From Terriglobia bacterium (lineage in GTDB: Bacteria > Acidobacteriota > Terriglobia > Acidiferrales > UBA7541), in NCBI GenBank assembly GCA_020072785.1, contig JAIQGG010000004.1:238108-302107 (forward strand): 64,000 nt of DNA, in the 5' to 3' direction. The notes under the pieces were generated by a model. The model did not search any database, was not told where the DNA came from, and saw only the letters and a program-made list of their open reading frames with translations. Positions 8,347 through 16,996 of the stretch are shown one piece after another (positions within the stretch are counted from its first letter, which is position 1; each line of letters opens with the position of its first letter). A program made the translations under genes and the position numbers.

Positions 8347-9786
8347 ATGGGCCGCGCCGCACATCGCCTCGGGCTTTCCCTCCTCGCCGCGGCGCTGCTT
8401 GCCTCCGCGCCCCTCCGCGCGGACACCATTGTCCTGAAAAACGGCCGCCGCATCGTAGCCAGCGTCGTCGTTGAAGAAAAGGACAAGGTCAGCTACGAAA
8501 CCTCCGCCGGCCTCCTGACTCTCCCGCTCTCTATCGTGGACCACGTCGAGCGCGGCGCATCCGGGCCGCCGGCGCCCTCGCTGCCGTTGGGCATTGCCCC
8601 GCCGCCCGTCATTCTCGGCGACCCCGATCTCGCCGGGGACATCACCCGCTCCGCCGTGCATGACGGTTCGGTGGACCGCGAATTCATTGCCAAACTCGAG
8701 GCCGAGGCCCGCCGCGGCCGCCCCGAAGCCGCCGAGCACGCGGCCATGGCCCATCACGTGGCCGCGCAGTTCGAACTCGGTCGCGGCGATCTCGAGCACG
8801 CCCTCGACGATGAGCGTACCGCGCTTTCCTTCGCCCCCGAACAGCCCGGCTTGTTGCTTAACGTCGCCAATCTTCACCTCCGCCGCAGCGAGTACCGCCA
8901 GTCTCTCGAATACCTGCGGCGCGCCAGTCGCGTGGCTCCCGATTCTCCCGAAGTCCCCAAGCTTGCCGGTTGGGCCTGGTATGGCTTGAACAAGCTGGAC
9001 GAGGCCATCGCCGAGTGGAAGCGCTCTCTCGCGCTTCGCCGCGATCCCGATGTGCAGGCCGCGCTCGACAAGGCTCTGCGCGACAAGGAAGAGGAAGCGA
9101 CCTACAAGGAAAACGAGAGCGCTCACTTCACACTGCGTTACAGCGGTAGCGCCGAGCCCGCCCTCGCCCGCGAGGTCCTGCACACTCTCGAAGCCCATTT
9201 TTCCGCCATCTCCTCCGAACTCGATTTCACCCCTCCCGAGCCCATCGGCGTCGTCCTCTACACCCAGGAGGCCTTTGCCGATATCACCCGCGCTCCCGGC
9301 TGGGTCGGCGCCCTCAACGACGGCCGCATCCGCGTCCCCGTGCAGGGCCTTACCACCGTCTCTCCGGAGCTCTCCCGTGTGCTCAAGCACGAGCTGACCC
9401 ACAGCTTCCTGAATCAGAAAACGGACCGGCGCTGCCCCACCTGGCTGAATGAAGGGTTGGCCCAGTGGATGGAGGGATTGCGCAGCGGAGAAAATGCCCC
9501 GGAACTCGTGCGCATCTATGACGCCCAGCAGTTTGCCCAGCTCAGTTCGCTTGAAGGTCCCTGGATGCGCCTGAATGGCGATGCCGCGCAGTATGCTTAC
9601 GCCTGGTCGCTCGCCAACGTCGAATACATCGTGCAGACGGGCGGCATGGGCGATGTCACCCGCATCCTCGATCGCCTCGCCGCCGGCAGCCCTGCCGCGC
9701 CCGCCCTGCGGGAAGTTATCCGCGGCGATTACGGCGACCTCATGGAATCCACCGTCGCCTATCTCCGCAAGACCTACATCCCCTGA
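8347..9786 (+). CDS. Secreted TPR protein with peptidase-MA-like domain
   Basis: 479 residues with a signal peptide (LGLSLLAAALLASAPLRA). After a short beta-rich segment (DTIVLKNGRRIVASVVVEEKDKV would be its core; residues about 27-55) come TPR helices (about 140-250) and a C-terminal gluzincin domain: HELTH at 348-352 and Glu369 in NEGLAQW, i.e. HExxH-x16-E. Such MA-like domains on TPR proteins are probably zinc peptidases of the periplasm or outer membrane; the substrate is unknown. It is transcribed divergently from the M1 peptidase, with only 78 bases between the two starts, so the pair may be co-regulated. Confidence 0.84.
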   Translation: MGRAAHRLGLSLLAAALLASAPLRADTIVLKNGRRIVASVVVEEKDKVSYETSAGLLTLPLSIVDHVERGASGPPAPSLPLGIAPPPVILGDPDLAGDITRSAVHDGSVDREFIAKLEAEARRGRPEAAEHAAMAHHVAAQFELGRGDLEHALDDERTALSFAPEQPGLLLNVANLHLRRSEYRQSLEYLRRASRVAPDSPEVPKLAGWAWYGLNKLDEAIAEWKRSLALRRDPDVQAALDKALRDKEEEATYKENESAHFTLRYSGSAEPALAREVLHTLEAHFSAISSELDFTPPEPIGVVLYTQEAFADITRAPGWVGALNDGRIRVPVQGLTTVSPELSRVLKHELTHSFLNQKTDRRCPTWLNEGLAQWMEGLRSGENAPELVRIYDAQQFAQLSSLEGPWMRLNGDAAQYAYAWSLANVEYIVQTGGMGDVTRILDRLAAGSPAAPALREVIRGDYGDLMESTVAYLRKTYIP

Positions 9787-9821
9787 TTTTTCCTGAGTTT
9801 GTCGCGGCGCGCGGAATTTAT

Positions 9822-9836
9822 CCCGGCCTGGCCGGG
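9822..9836. terminator. Hairpin at a convergent junction
   Basis: CCCGGC-CTG-GCCGGG, a perfect 6-bp stem between two convergent genes. There is only a weak T-rich stretch afterwards, so terminator function is uncertain. Confidence 0.3.
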
Positions 9837-9883
9837 AGCCGGCTATCTTTGTTTCTAGGGAATTCTGCGCACGAACTGTGCTT

Positions 9884-11044
9884 CTACGCCGTCGCCAGCA
9901 GCGCCGCCAGCAGCGCCGCGCGCTCCGGCATCCGCCGCAGCACTACGTGCTCGTTCCCGCTGTGCGCCCCGTCGCCCACCGCTCCCAGCCCGTCCAGCGT
10001 GGGCACGCCCAGCGCCCCGGTGAGGTTCCCGTCCGAGCCGCCTCCCGCTGTGCATTCTCCCAGCGCCAGGCCCATCTCTCGCGCCAGCTTCCGCGCTTGC
10101 GCGTACAGCCCCGCGCTCACCGTGCGCTCCAGCGGCGCGCGTTGGAATCCCCCGCGCACCTCGATCCGCGCGCCCGGCAGTTCCGGCCGCAGCGCGTGCA
10201 GCCGCTGCTCCACCTTGCGCATGTCGGCGATCGTCAGCGCGCGCAGGTCCAGCGCCGCGCGCGCTCTTTCGGCGATCACGTTCACGCGCGTCCCGCCCTC
10301 CACGATATCCGCGTTTACCGTGATCCCGCGCCGCAGATCGTTCCACTGCTCCAGCCGCGCGATCTGCCGCGCCAGCTCGTGCACCGCGTTCACGCCCTCC
10401 TGCGGTGCCAGCCCCGCATGCGACGCCCGCCCATGCACGATCAGTTCCGCCTCGCCCACTCCCTTGCGCGCCGTCTTCAGCAGGCCCTGCGGCCCGAACG
10501 ACGGCTCCAGCACCAGCACCGCGTCGCTCCTCCGCGCCTCCTGCTCGATCGTCTTCCGCGACGTTTCGCTGCCGATCTCCTCGTCGGACGTCCACAGGAA
10601 CACGATGCGCTTGCGCAGCTCCGCCGGCGCCTTCTGCAGCGCCTCCAGCGCATACAGCGCCTGCACGATTCCGCCCTTCATGTCGAACGTCCCCGGCCCG
10701 TACGCCTTGCCTCCGCGCACCCGGAAGGGCATCGTCCGCAGCGTTCCCGAGGCATACACCGTGTCGTAATGCCCCAGCACCAGGAGCTGTCCGCGGGGTT
10801 TGCCGCCCCTCGCGGGCTGCCAGGTGACGCGCAGATGATCCCCGCGCTGCTTCTCCCGCAGGATCTCCACGCGGGCCCCGCGCCGCCGCCATTCTCCGGC
10901 CAGCAGCCGGCAGCAGCGGTCCGCGGGACTCTTTTCCAGGCTGGGCGATTCGGCCAGCACCAGCCGCCGCAGCGTCTCGGTCATCGCCGGCAGGCTCGCC
11001 CGCAGCCCCTGCAACAGTCCTTTCGCCAGAGTCGTTTCGCTCAT
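9884..11044 (-). CDS. M20-family metallopeptidase (carboxypeptidase G2-like)
   Basis: 386-residue zinc-dependent amidohydrolase of the M20A type, which removes C-terminal residues such as glutamate from small peptides or folates. Expected metal ligands are visible: His92 and Asp94 in HYDTVY, Asp121 in GTFDMKGG, the Glu155-Glu156 pair (DEEIGS), and a late GGGSDGN. A dimerisation domain lies in the middle (HGRASHAGLAPQ). There is no signal peptide, so it is cytoplasmic. The gene is divergent from fabZ. Confidence 0.86.
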   Translation of the reverse strand: MSETTLAKGLLQGLRASLPAMTETLRRLVLAESPSLEKSPADRCCRLLAGEWRRRGARVEILREKQRGDHLRVTWQPARGGKPRGQLLVLGHYDTVYASGTLRTMPFRVRGGKAYGPGTFDMKGGIVQALYALEALQKAPAELRKRIVFLWTSDEEIGSETSRKTIEQEARRSDAVLVLEPSFGPQGLLKTARKGVGEAELIVHGRASHAGLAPQEGVNAVHELARQIARLEQWNDLRRGITVNADIVEGGTRVNVIAERARAALDLRALTIADMRKVEQRLHALRPELPGARIEVRGGFQRAPLERTVSAGLYAQARKLAREMGLALGECTAGGGSDGNLTGALGVPTLDGLGAVGDGAHSGNEHVVLRRMPERAALLAALLATA

Positions 11045-11115
11045 TGTCCGCGTATGCTAGCAATCCACCGCCCGCCTGGCAAACCCCGCAAACCCCTTCC
11101 CGGCCGCGATCCTCG

Positions 11116-11145
11116 TTTCCCGCCGGGGCAGGCGTCGCATATAAT
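11116..11145 (+). promoter_or_regulatory. Promoter of the fabZ-lpxA operon
   Basis: TATAAT at 11140-11145 with a weak -35 (TTTCCC, 18-base spacer). It would give a leader of about 75 bases before fabZ. Confidence 0.5.
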
Positions 11146-11223
11146 AAACGTTTTGCGCCGGGGGTACGGCGGCGCACCGCGGGAAGCCGCCGGGCGGCCG
11201 CCGGAGAGCGCCAGGGAGCCGGA

Positions 11224-11691
11224 ATGATTTTCGACATCAACGAAATCCAGAAGATACTGCCGCACCGCTATCCGTTCTTGTTGGTGGACGGCATCCTCGA
11301 GATGGAGCGCCTCAAGCGCATCGTCGGCATCAAAAACGTCACCTTCAACGAGCCCCACTTCACCGGCCATTTTCCCGGCAAGCCCATCATGCCCGGCGTG
11401 CTCATCATCGAGGCCATGGCCCAGACCGGCGGCTTCCTCCTCCTCCAGGAGGTCCCCGACCGCGAGAAGAAGTTGATCTACTTCGTCGCCGTGGATGGCG
11501 CGCGCTTCCGCCGCCCCGTGGTCCCCGGCGACCAGTTGCGCATGGAAGTGAAGGTGCTCTCCTGGCGCGGCAATTTCTGCAAGCTCGAGGCCACGGCCAT
11601 GGTCGGCGGCGAACTGGCCGCCGAAGCCATCCTCATGTGCAAGACCGTGGACCGCGATCCGCCTCCCGCGGCAGAAGCCCCCTCCAAATGA
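11224..11691 (+). CDS. fabZ: 3-hydroxyacyl-[acyl-carrier-protein] dehydratase FabZ
   Basis: Dehydrates 3-hydroxyacyl-ACP in type II fatty acid synthesis and controls supply of the hydroxyacyl chains used by LpxA. The 155 residues show the hot-dog fold motif [10 protein letters not shown], catalytic His49 in [14 protein letters not shown] and Glu63 in IIEAMAQ. The frame is open further upstream, but the ATG at 11224 follows CAGGGAGCC, a suitable Shine-Dalgarno, and gives the standard N-terminus. It overlaps lpxA by ATGA, the common fabZ-lpxA arrangement. Confidence 0.96.
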   Translation: MIFDINEIQKILPHRYPFLLVDGILEMERLKRIVGIKNVTFNEPHFTGHFPGKPIMPGVLIIEAMAQTGGFLLLQEVPDREKKLIYFVAVDGARFRRPVVPGDQLRMEVKVLSWRGNFCKLEATAMVGGELAAEAILMCKTVDRDPPPAAEAPSK

Positions 11692-12473
11692 GCAGCACCG
11701 GCATCCATCCGCATGCCGTCATCGCCGCCAGCGCCCGCCTCGCTCCGGGCGTGCGCGTCGCCGCCTTCGCCGTCGTCGGCGAGCACGTCGAGCTCGGCCC
11801 CGGCTGCGTCCTGCACTCGCACGCCGTCGTGCAGGGCCCCGCGCGCATCGGCAAGGACAACGTTTTTCATCCCTTCTGCTCGGTCGGCGGCGATCCCCAG
11901 GACATCACCTTTCACGGCGAACACACCGAGCTGGTCGTCGGGGACGGCAACATTTTCCGCGAATACGTCACCATTAGCCGCGGCACCCAAAAAGGCGGCG
12001 GCATCACCACCCTCGGCAGCGGCAACTTCTTCTTGGCTTACTCGCACGTCGGACACGATTGCCACGTGGGCGACCATACGCTCTTCGTCAACGGCGCCAC
12101 GCTCGCCGGACACGTGACCGTGGAAGATTTCGCCACTCTCGGCGCCTTCTCCCCCGTGCACCAGTTTTGCCGCATCGGCCGCTACGCCTACATCGGCGCC
12201 TGCACCGTCATCACCCAGGACGTCCCGCCCTTCTCCCGCGTGGTCACCGAACGCGAAACCAAATCCTACGGCGTCAACGCCATCGGCCTCGAGCGCAAGG
12301 GCTTCGACGCCCCGCGTATCGCGGCCCTCAAGCGCGCCTTCCGCTTGCTTCTGCACTCCAAACTCAACACCTCGCAAGCTCTCGCCGAAATGCGTTCCCA
12401 GTTCGCCGGCTCCCCCGACGTGGACGAGCTGGTCCGCTTCATCGAAGCCGCCGAGCGCGGCATCGTGAAATAG
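11688..12473 (+). CDS. lpxA: Acyl-ACP--UDP-N-acetylglucosamine O-acyltransferase
   Basis: First enzyme of lipid A synthesis: transfers 3-hydroxyacyl from ACP to UDP-GlcNAc. 261 residues, with a left-handed beta helix of hexapeptide repeats (starting IHPHAVIAASARLAPGVRV) and the catalytic histidine at His123 in SHVGHDCHVG. The C-terminal helical part (KRAFRLLLHSK) is standard. The start codon overlaps the fabZ stop; the next gene lpxI follows ten bases after the stop. Its presence indicates a Gram-negative outer membrane with lipid A. Confidence 0.96.
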   Translation: MSSTGIHPHAVIAASARLAPGVRVAAFAVVGEHVELGPGCVLHSHAVVQGPARIGKDNVFHPFCSVGGDPQDITFHGEHTELVVGDGNIFREYVTISRGTQKGGGITTLGSGNFFLAYSHVGHDCHVGDHTLFVNGATLAGHVTVEDFATLGAFSPVHQFCRIGRYAYIGACTVITQDVPPFSRVVTERETKSYGVNAIGLERKGFDAPRIAALKRAFRLLLHSKLNTSQALAEMRSQFAGSPDVDELVRFIEAAERGIVK

Positions 12474-12483
12474 GCGCGCCGCC

Positions 12484-13386
12484 ATGAGCTCTCCTTCCAA
12501 CCCCGTTGCCTCCGCCTCCGGCTGGGGCCTGATCGCCGGCAACGGCCGCTTCCCGTTTCTGGTCCTGGAGGGCGCGCGCAGCCAGGGCATCGAGATGACT
12601 GTCCTTGCGATCAAGGAAGAAGCCTCGCCGGAGCTCGCCACGATCGCCAGGCGCTTGCACTGGGTCAGCCTCGGCGAGCTCAGCAAGGCCATCGAGTTGT
12701 TGCAGAAGGAAGGCGTCAAGCAGGCGGTGATGGCCGGCCAGGTCAAGCACAACAAAATTTTCAGCTCCATCCGCCCCGACTGGCGCCTGGCCAAGCTGCT
12801 CTTCTCCCTCCCGCGCAAAAACACCGACGCCCTCATCGGCGCCGTCGCCCGCGTTCTCGAAGATGAAGGCATCCGCCTCGTGGACTCCACCGCCTTCCTC
12901 AAGCCCCTCGTGCCCGAGCCCGGCGTGCTCACCCGCCGCGCCCCCGGCGAGCGCGAAGCCGCGGACATCGCCTATGGCCTGAGCGTCGCCCGCCAGATCG
13001 CCGCCATGGACATCGGCCAGACCGTCGTCGTATCGGACTGCGCCTGCGTCGCCGTCGAAGCCATGGAAGGCACGGACGAAACCATCGCCCGCGCCGCGCG
13101 TCTCACTGCGGGCCAGCCCCTGGTCGTCGTCAAAGTCAGCAAGCCCGGCCAGGACATGCGTTTCGATGTACCCGTTATCGGCCTGCCCACCATCGAACAG
13201 ATGCGCCAGTCCGGGGCCACGGCGCTGGTCGTGGATGCGCACAAGACTCTTCTCTTTGACCGCTCTCAATTGATCGCCGCGGCCGACGCCGCGGGCATTG
13301 CCATCCAGGCGGTCCCCCCGGCGAGCGCCGGGGAACTTAAACCGGGTTCCGGGGCAAGTACTAAGATGGGCGAAACTCGTTCATGA
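12484..13386 (+). CDS. lpxI: UDP-2,3-diacylglucosamine diphosphatase LpxI
   Basis: LpxI hydrolyses UDP-2,3-diacylglucosamine to lipid X and UMP; it replaces LpxH in bacteria that lack the latter. 300 residues with the family's N-terminal motif GLIAGNGRFPFLVLEGA, the GQVKHNKIF segment and the C-terminal VVDAHKTLLFDR. The position directly behind lpxA agrees with a lipid A role. The last 25 residues (PASAGELKPGSGASTK) are low-complexity. The stop overlaps the next start by ATGA. Confidence 0.93.
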   Translation: MSSPSNPVASASGWGLIAGNGRFPFLVLEGARSQGIEMTVLAIKEEASPELATIARRLHWVSLGELSKAIELLQKEGVKQAVMAGQVKHNKIFSSIRPDWRLAKLLFSLPRKNTDALIGAVARVLEDEGIRLVDSTAFLKPLVPEPGVLTRRAPGEREAADIAYGLSVARQIAAMDIGQTVVVSDCACVAVEAMEGTDETIARAARLTAGQPLVVVKVSKPGQDMRFDVPVIGLPTIEQMRQSGATALVVDAHKTLLFDRSQLIAAADAAGIAIQAVPPASAGELKPGSGASTKMGETRS

Positions 13387-14390
13387 ACGATAAAAAGATT
13401 CGTGTCGCGGTCGTGGGTGCCGGGGAATTCGGCCGCAACCACGCCCGTGTCTACCGCGAGCTGGAGGGCGCCGAGCTGGTGGCCATCGTCGATCGCGACC
13501 CCGCGCGCGCCGCGCAGGTCGCCGCGCAGTTCGGCGGCGTCCCACTCGCCAGCGTGGACGAATTGCCGGGGCGCGTGGATGCCGTCAGCCTGGCCGTCCC
13601 CACTGTGGACCATTTCGCCGTCGGCGTGCGCCTTCTCGACATGGGCCTCGATCTCCTCGTCGAAAAGCCCATGGCCGCCTCGCTCTCCGAAGCCGACGCG
13701 CTTCTCGCCGCCGCCCAGCGCGGCGCGCGCATCCTCCAGGTGGGCCACCTCGAGCGTTTCAACCCCGCCGTCACTGCCGTCGTGCCCATTCTCAACCGTC
13801 CGCTTTTTTTCGAAGTGCACCGCCTCGGCGTCTTCACCCCGCGCAGCCTCGATGTGGACGTCATCTACGACGTCATGATCCACGATCTGGACATCCTTCT
13901 CGCCCTGGTCGGCGAGCCGGTCGCCGAAGTCAAAGCCGTGGGCATCCCCGTGCTCACCGACAAAGTGGACATCGCCCACGCCCGCATCGAATTTGCCGGT
14001 GGCGCCGTGGCCAACGTCACTGCCAGCCGCGTTTCCACCGAGCGCGTGCGCAAGATGCGCTTCTTCCAGCAGCACGAATATGTTTCGCTGGACTACGCCC
14101 GCCGCGACGCCCTGCGCGTCCGCGTGGCCCGCCCCGGCCCGCAGCCCGAATTTGCTTTCGAAAAGCTGGCCGCCGAACCCCTCGAGCCCCTGCGCGCCGA
14201 ACTCCTCGACTTCCTCGGCTCCGTGCGCACCCGCCGTGTGCCGCGCGTTAGCGGCGCCGCCGGCCGCGCCGCGCTGGAACTCGCTGTCCGCGTCATGGCA
14301 AGCATCCAGGAGCATGCCGCCCGCGTCCAACTGGGTGCGCTCCATGGAATGCCTCCAGGCATGCCCCCGGACATGCACACGACCCGATGA
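13383..14390 (+). CDS. Gfo/Idh/MocA-family oxidoreductase
   Basis: NAD(P)-dependent sugar oxidoreductase, 335 residues. The Rossmann motif is VVGAGEFGRNHARVY (residues about 9-23), then EKPMAASLSEAD, the family's catalytic Lys-Pro motif, and a C-terminal beta-sheet domain. It overlaps lpxI and the tonB-like gene, so it belongs to the lipid A operon. One known relative, GnnA, oxidises UDP-GlcNAc to make amide-linked lipid A, but no GnnB-type aminotransferase is next to it, so that role is only a guess. The last residues (MPPGMPPDMH) are low-complexity. Confidence 0.85.
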   Translation: MNDKKIRVAVVGAGEFGRNHARVYRELEGAELVAIVDRDPARAAQVAAQFGGVPLASVDELPGRVDAVSLAVPTVDHFAVGVRLLDMGLDLLVEKPMAASLSEADALLAAAQRGARILQVGHLERFNPAVTAVVPILNRPLFFEVHRLGVFTPRSLDVDVIYDVMIHDLDILLALVGEPVAEVKAVGIPVLTDKVDIAHARIEFAGGAVANVTASRVSTERVRKMRFFQQHEYVSLDYARRDALRVRVARPGPQPEFAFEKLAAEPLEPLRAELLDFLGSVRTRRVPRVSGAAGRAALELAVRVMASIQEHAARVQLGALHGMPPGMPPDMHTTR

Positions 14391-15727
14391 TCCCCCGCAT
14401 TCTTGTTCCCATCGATGCCCGTCCCCCCGCCGCCGATCCCGCGGCGGATGGAGCCCGCCGCCGTCCCTCTTCCATGGACGAGCGCGCCCTGATTCCCCCC
14501 GCCCTGCCCATCGTGACCCTCGATGGCCGCACCAATATTCCGGCTTCGCTGCCGCTCGAATCCATCGCCGCGCGCACCCTCGTGCCCCGCGACGTCAACT
14601 GGGAGCTCTTCCAATCCGAAGTGCAATCTTCCGCTCCGCTCATTCCCACCGACATGGACGAGCGCGTCGCCGTCCCCTCCGGCGCCAGGCCTCCCGCGAT
14701 TTTGCAGCCCATCGAGCATGTTCCCCTCGATCTCGTCGACCCCGACATTCTGACCACCGGCGAAATCCAGCTGCTGGCCAGCGAGCAGAAGGAGAAGGCC
14801 GCCAAGTCGGAACTCCTGGTGCGTATCTCCTCGGGCCTGATTCACGCCCTGATCATCCTGGCCTTGATCTACATGCCCCAGTTTTCGCGCCGCGATCGCT
14901 CCCAGGAGGAGACGGAGATTGCCCGCCGCCAGCTCAGCTACGTCTTCCTGCCCCCGGGCTTGCGCAATCCTCCCCGGGTGACGCAACCCGCGGAACCCCG
15001 CAGCGATAAACTGCACATTGACCCGCGCATCCTCCGCCGTATTGCTCCGCCCGAGCCGCAGCCCCTGCCCGGTCCGCCGGAGCCGGAGCGCGTCATCAAG
15101 AATTTGCCAAATGCGCCCACGGCGCAGCCCAGCGTCGCCCCGCCGCAGCCCGCCCCGCCGAAATCCGATCAGCCGCGGCCTCCGCTCAAGCTGGAGCTGC
15201 CCGACCAGCCGCAGCCTTCGCGCGGCCTGGTCCTGCCCAAGCTTTCTCCGGGCCGGGCCATCGAGGAATCCGCCAAGGAAGCCGCGCGCAGTTCCGGCCG
15301 CAGCGCCGCCATCAGCGGGCCCTTGCCCGGCAGCCGCGGCGCTCCTGGCGGCGGAGGCCCCAGCCAGGGCCTGATGAGCAATGGCATCGAGATGCTGACC
15401 CCCACCGAAGGCGTGGACTTCAGCAACTATCTCGCCCGTGTTCTCGCCAGCGTCCGCCGCAACTGGTATTCGGTGATTCCGGAGTCCGCGCGCCTGGGCG
15501 ACCGCGGCCGCGTCATTCTGCAATTCAAGATCCTGCGCCAGGGCGCCGTGCCCGCCGGCGAGCCCGCCCTGGTCGACACCTCCGGCAAGGAGCCGCTCGA
15601 CCGCGCGGCTGTCTCCGCCATTCGCACCTCCAGCCCCTTCGAGCCCCTTCCTCCGGCTTTCAGCGGGCCCTACATCGAGTTGCGCTTCATCTTCCTGTAC
15701 AATCTGCCCATTGATTACGCCCAGTGA
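14387..15727 (+). CDS. TonB-family energy-transducing protein
   Basis: 446 residues. A long N-terminal cytoplasmic part (about 1-140, with repeated hydrophilic IP.. and DER.. segments) precedes a single membrane helix (about 144-163, SGLIHALIILALIY). A Pro-rich periplasmic linker follows (about 190-330) and then a TonB C-terminal domain (about 350-446: YLARVLASVRRNWYSVIP, GRVILQFKIL). It probably couples the proton gradient to outer-membrane transport or acts as a structural periplasm-spanning protein. The cytoplasmic extension is longer than in classical TonB. Start overlaps the oxidoreductase stop. Confidence 0.82.
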   Translation: MIPRILVPIDARPPAADPAADGARRRPSSMDERALIPPALPIVTLDGRTNIPASLPLESIAARTLVPRDVNWELFQSEVQSSAPLIPTDMDERVAVPSGARPPAILQPIEHVPLDLVDPDILTTGEIQLLASEQKEKAAKSELLVRISSGLIHALIILALIYMPQFSRRDRSQEETEIARRQLSYVFLPPGLRNPPRVTQPAEPRSDKLHIDPRILRRIAPPEPQPLPGPPEPERVIKNLPNAPTAQPSVAPPQPAPPKSDQPRPPLKLELPDQPQPSRGLVLPKLSPGRAIEESAKEAARSSGRSAAISGPLPGSRGAPGGGGPSQGLMSNGIEMLTPTEGVDFSNYLARVLASVRRNWYSVIPESARLGDRGRVILQFKILRQGAVPAGEPALVDTSGKEPLDRAAVSAIRTSSPFEPLPPAFSGPYIELRFIFLYNLPIDYAQ

Positions 15728-15822
15728 AACTCCAGCGCCAGCAGATTCTCGGCACTTTTCTCATCGGCCTTCTTGTGCTGATTGTTCTGCTCGTGCGCTC
15801 GCGTCATCTGCTGTTCCGTTGA
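15724..15822 (+). CDS. Predicted 32-residue single-pass membrane peptide
   Basis: A GTG codon at 15724 overlaps the TGA of the TonB-like gene and opens a 32-residue frame: basic start KLQRQQ, a strongly hydrophobic core LIGLLVLIVLLV and a basic end RSRHLLFR. The frame ends ten bases before miaA. The charge pattern, overlap-coupled start and tight fit between two genes support a real small membrane protein; there is no homology evidence. Confidence 0.5.
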   Translation: MKLQRQQILGTFLIGLLVLIVLLVRSRHLLFR

Positions 15823-15832
15823 AGCTGGGATC

Positions 15833-16831
15833 ATGACCGAGCCGGACGCCTCCTCGCCGCTTGTCGCGCCCCTTGGCGCGCCGCTCGTCGTCCTCGTCGG
15901 CCCGACCGCCTCGGGCAAGTCGGCTCTGGCCGTATGGCTCGCCGAACGCCTCCGCGGGGAAGTCGTGGCTTGCGATTCCACGCAGCTCTACCGCGGCTTC
16001 GACATTGGCACCGCCAAGCCTTCGCTCGCCGAGCGCCGCGGCGTTCCCCATCATCTGCTGGGCATTCTCGATCCCCACGAAACGGCCAGCGCCGGCGGCT
16101 ACCGCCAGCACGCCCTCGCCGTCCTCGACGATCTGCGCCGCCGCGCCCGTCTTCCCATTTTCACCGTCGGCACCGGCCTCTACCTGCGCGCGCTCCTCGA
16201 AGGCCTCGCCGATGTTCCGCAGCGCTCGGAAGAGCTGCGCGCGCGCCTGCGCCAGAGTGCCGCGGCCCATCCCCCGGGCCATCTCCATCGCCTTCTCCAG
16301 CGCCTGGACCCCGCGGGAGCGCCGCGCATCGCCCCCACCGACGTGCAGAAAATCATCCGCGCCCTGGAAATCTGCCTGCTCGCCCGCCGCCCCCTCTCCG
16401 AAGTGCATCGTGCCGGGCGCGCGCCGCTCGCCGGCTGGCGCGCCGTGAAGCTCGGCCTCTCTCCGCCCCGCGATGCGCTCTATGCCCGCATTCAGGTGCG
16501 TCTTGAATCCATGCTCGCGGCCGGCTGGCTCGACGAGGTCCGCCATCTGGTCGCCGCGGGCCTGCCCGAGGACGCCAAGCCCTTCGACTTCATCGGCTAT
16601 CGCGAACTGCGCGCGCACCTGCGCGGCCAGTTGTCCCTCGCCGAGGCCCAAGCGGCCATCGCCCAGGCCACCCGCCGCTACGCCAAGCGCCAGATGACCT
16701 GGTTCCGCAGGGATCCCGAGATCGCCTGGATCGAGGGCTTCGGCGACGCCCCCCGCGTCCAGGAAGAATCCCTCCGCCGCCTCGCCGCCCGCGGCATTTC
16801 TTCCCCCCAGCCAAGCCACCCATCCTCCTGA
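15833..16831 (+). CDS. miaA: tRNA dimethylallyltransferase
   Basis: Adds the dimethylallyl group to A37 of tRNAs that read codons starting with U. 332 residues; the P-loop GPTASGKS is at 23-30, followed by DSTQLYRGFDIGTAKP, GGTGLYLRAL-type GTGLYLRALLEG, and the C-terminal KRQMTWFRRD. The ATG at 15833 gives the usual N-terminus; the frame is open upstream but overlaps the small membrane peptide. The extended C-terminus (HPSS) is unremarkable. Confidence 0.95.
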   Translation: MTEPDASSPLVAPLGAPLVVLVGPTASGKSALAVWLAERLRGEVVACDSTQLYRGFDIGTAKPSLAERRGVPHHLLGILDPHETASAGGYRQHALAVLDDLRRRARLPIFTVGTGLYLRALLEGLADVPQRSEELRARLRQSAAAHPPGHLHRLLQRLDPAGAPRIAPTDVQKIIRALEICLLARRPLSEVHRAGRAPLAGWRAVKLGLSPPRDALYARIQVRLESMLAAGWLDEVRHLVAAGLPEDAKPFDFIGYRELRAHLRGQLSLAEAQAAIAQATRRYAKRQMTWFRRDPEIAWIEGFGDAPRVQEESLRRLAARGISSPQPSHPSS

Positions 16832-16870
16832 GGGCCCGAACTCCTGCCCACACCCGAAGAATCTCAATCC

Positions 16871-16900
16871 TTAACGGCGCCGAGCGCGTCAGCGTATAAT
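16871..16900 (+). promoter_or_regulatory. Promoter of hflX
   Basis: TTAACG (16871-16876), 18-base spacer, TATAAT (16895-16900). The predicted transcript begins just where a GACCGC hairpin repeat starts. Confidence 0.55.
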
Positions 16901-16905
16901 AGAAA

Positions 16906-16927
16906 TTGACCGCTTCGCGGTCACACA
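16906..16927 (+). repeat. GACCGC hairpin repeat
   Basis: Core GACCGCTTCGCGGTC at 16908-16922. It lies in the predicted 5' untranslated region of hflX. Confidence 0.75.
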
Positions 16928-16996
16928 TAGCAACGATGGAGATCTCCCCGCCTCGAGCATCCGCGGTCGCACGATGACGGCACGACTCCCGGGACG

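Noticed and set aside
8269..9402. Upstream extension of the minus-strand M1 peptidase frame (a 1196-residue open frame)
   Set aside because: It runs antisense through the whole TPR/peptidase gene; the real start is marked by a signal peptide at 8268. High-GC antisense frames are long by chance.
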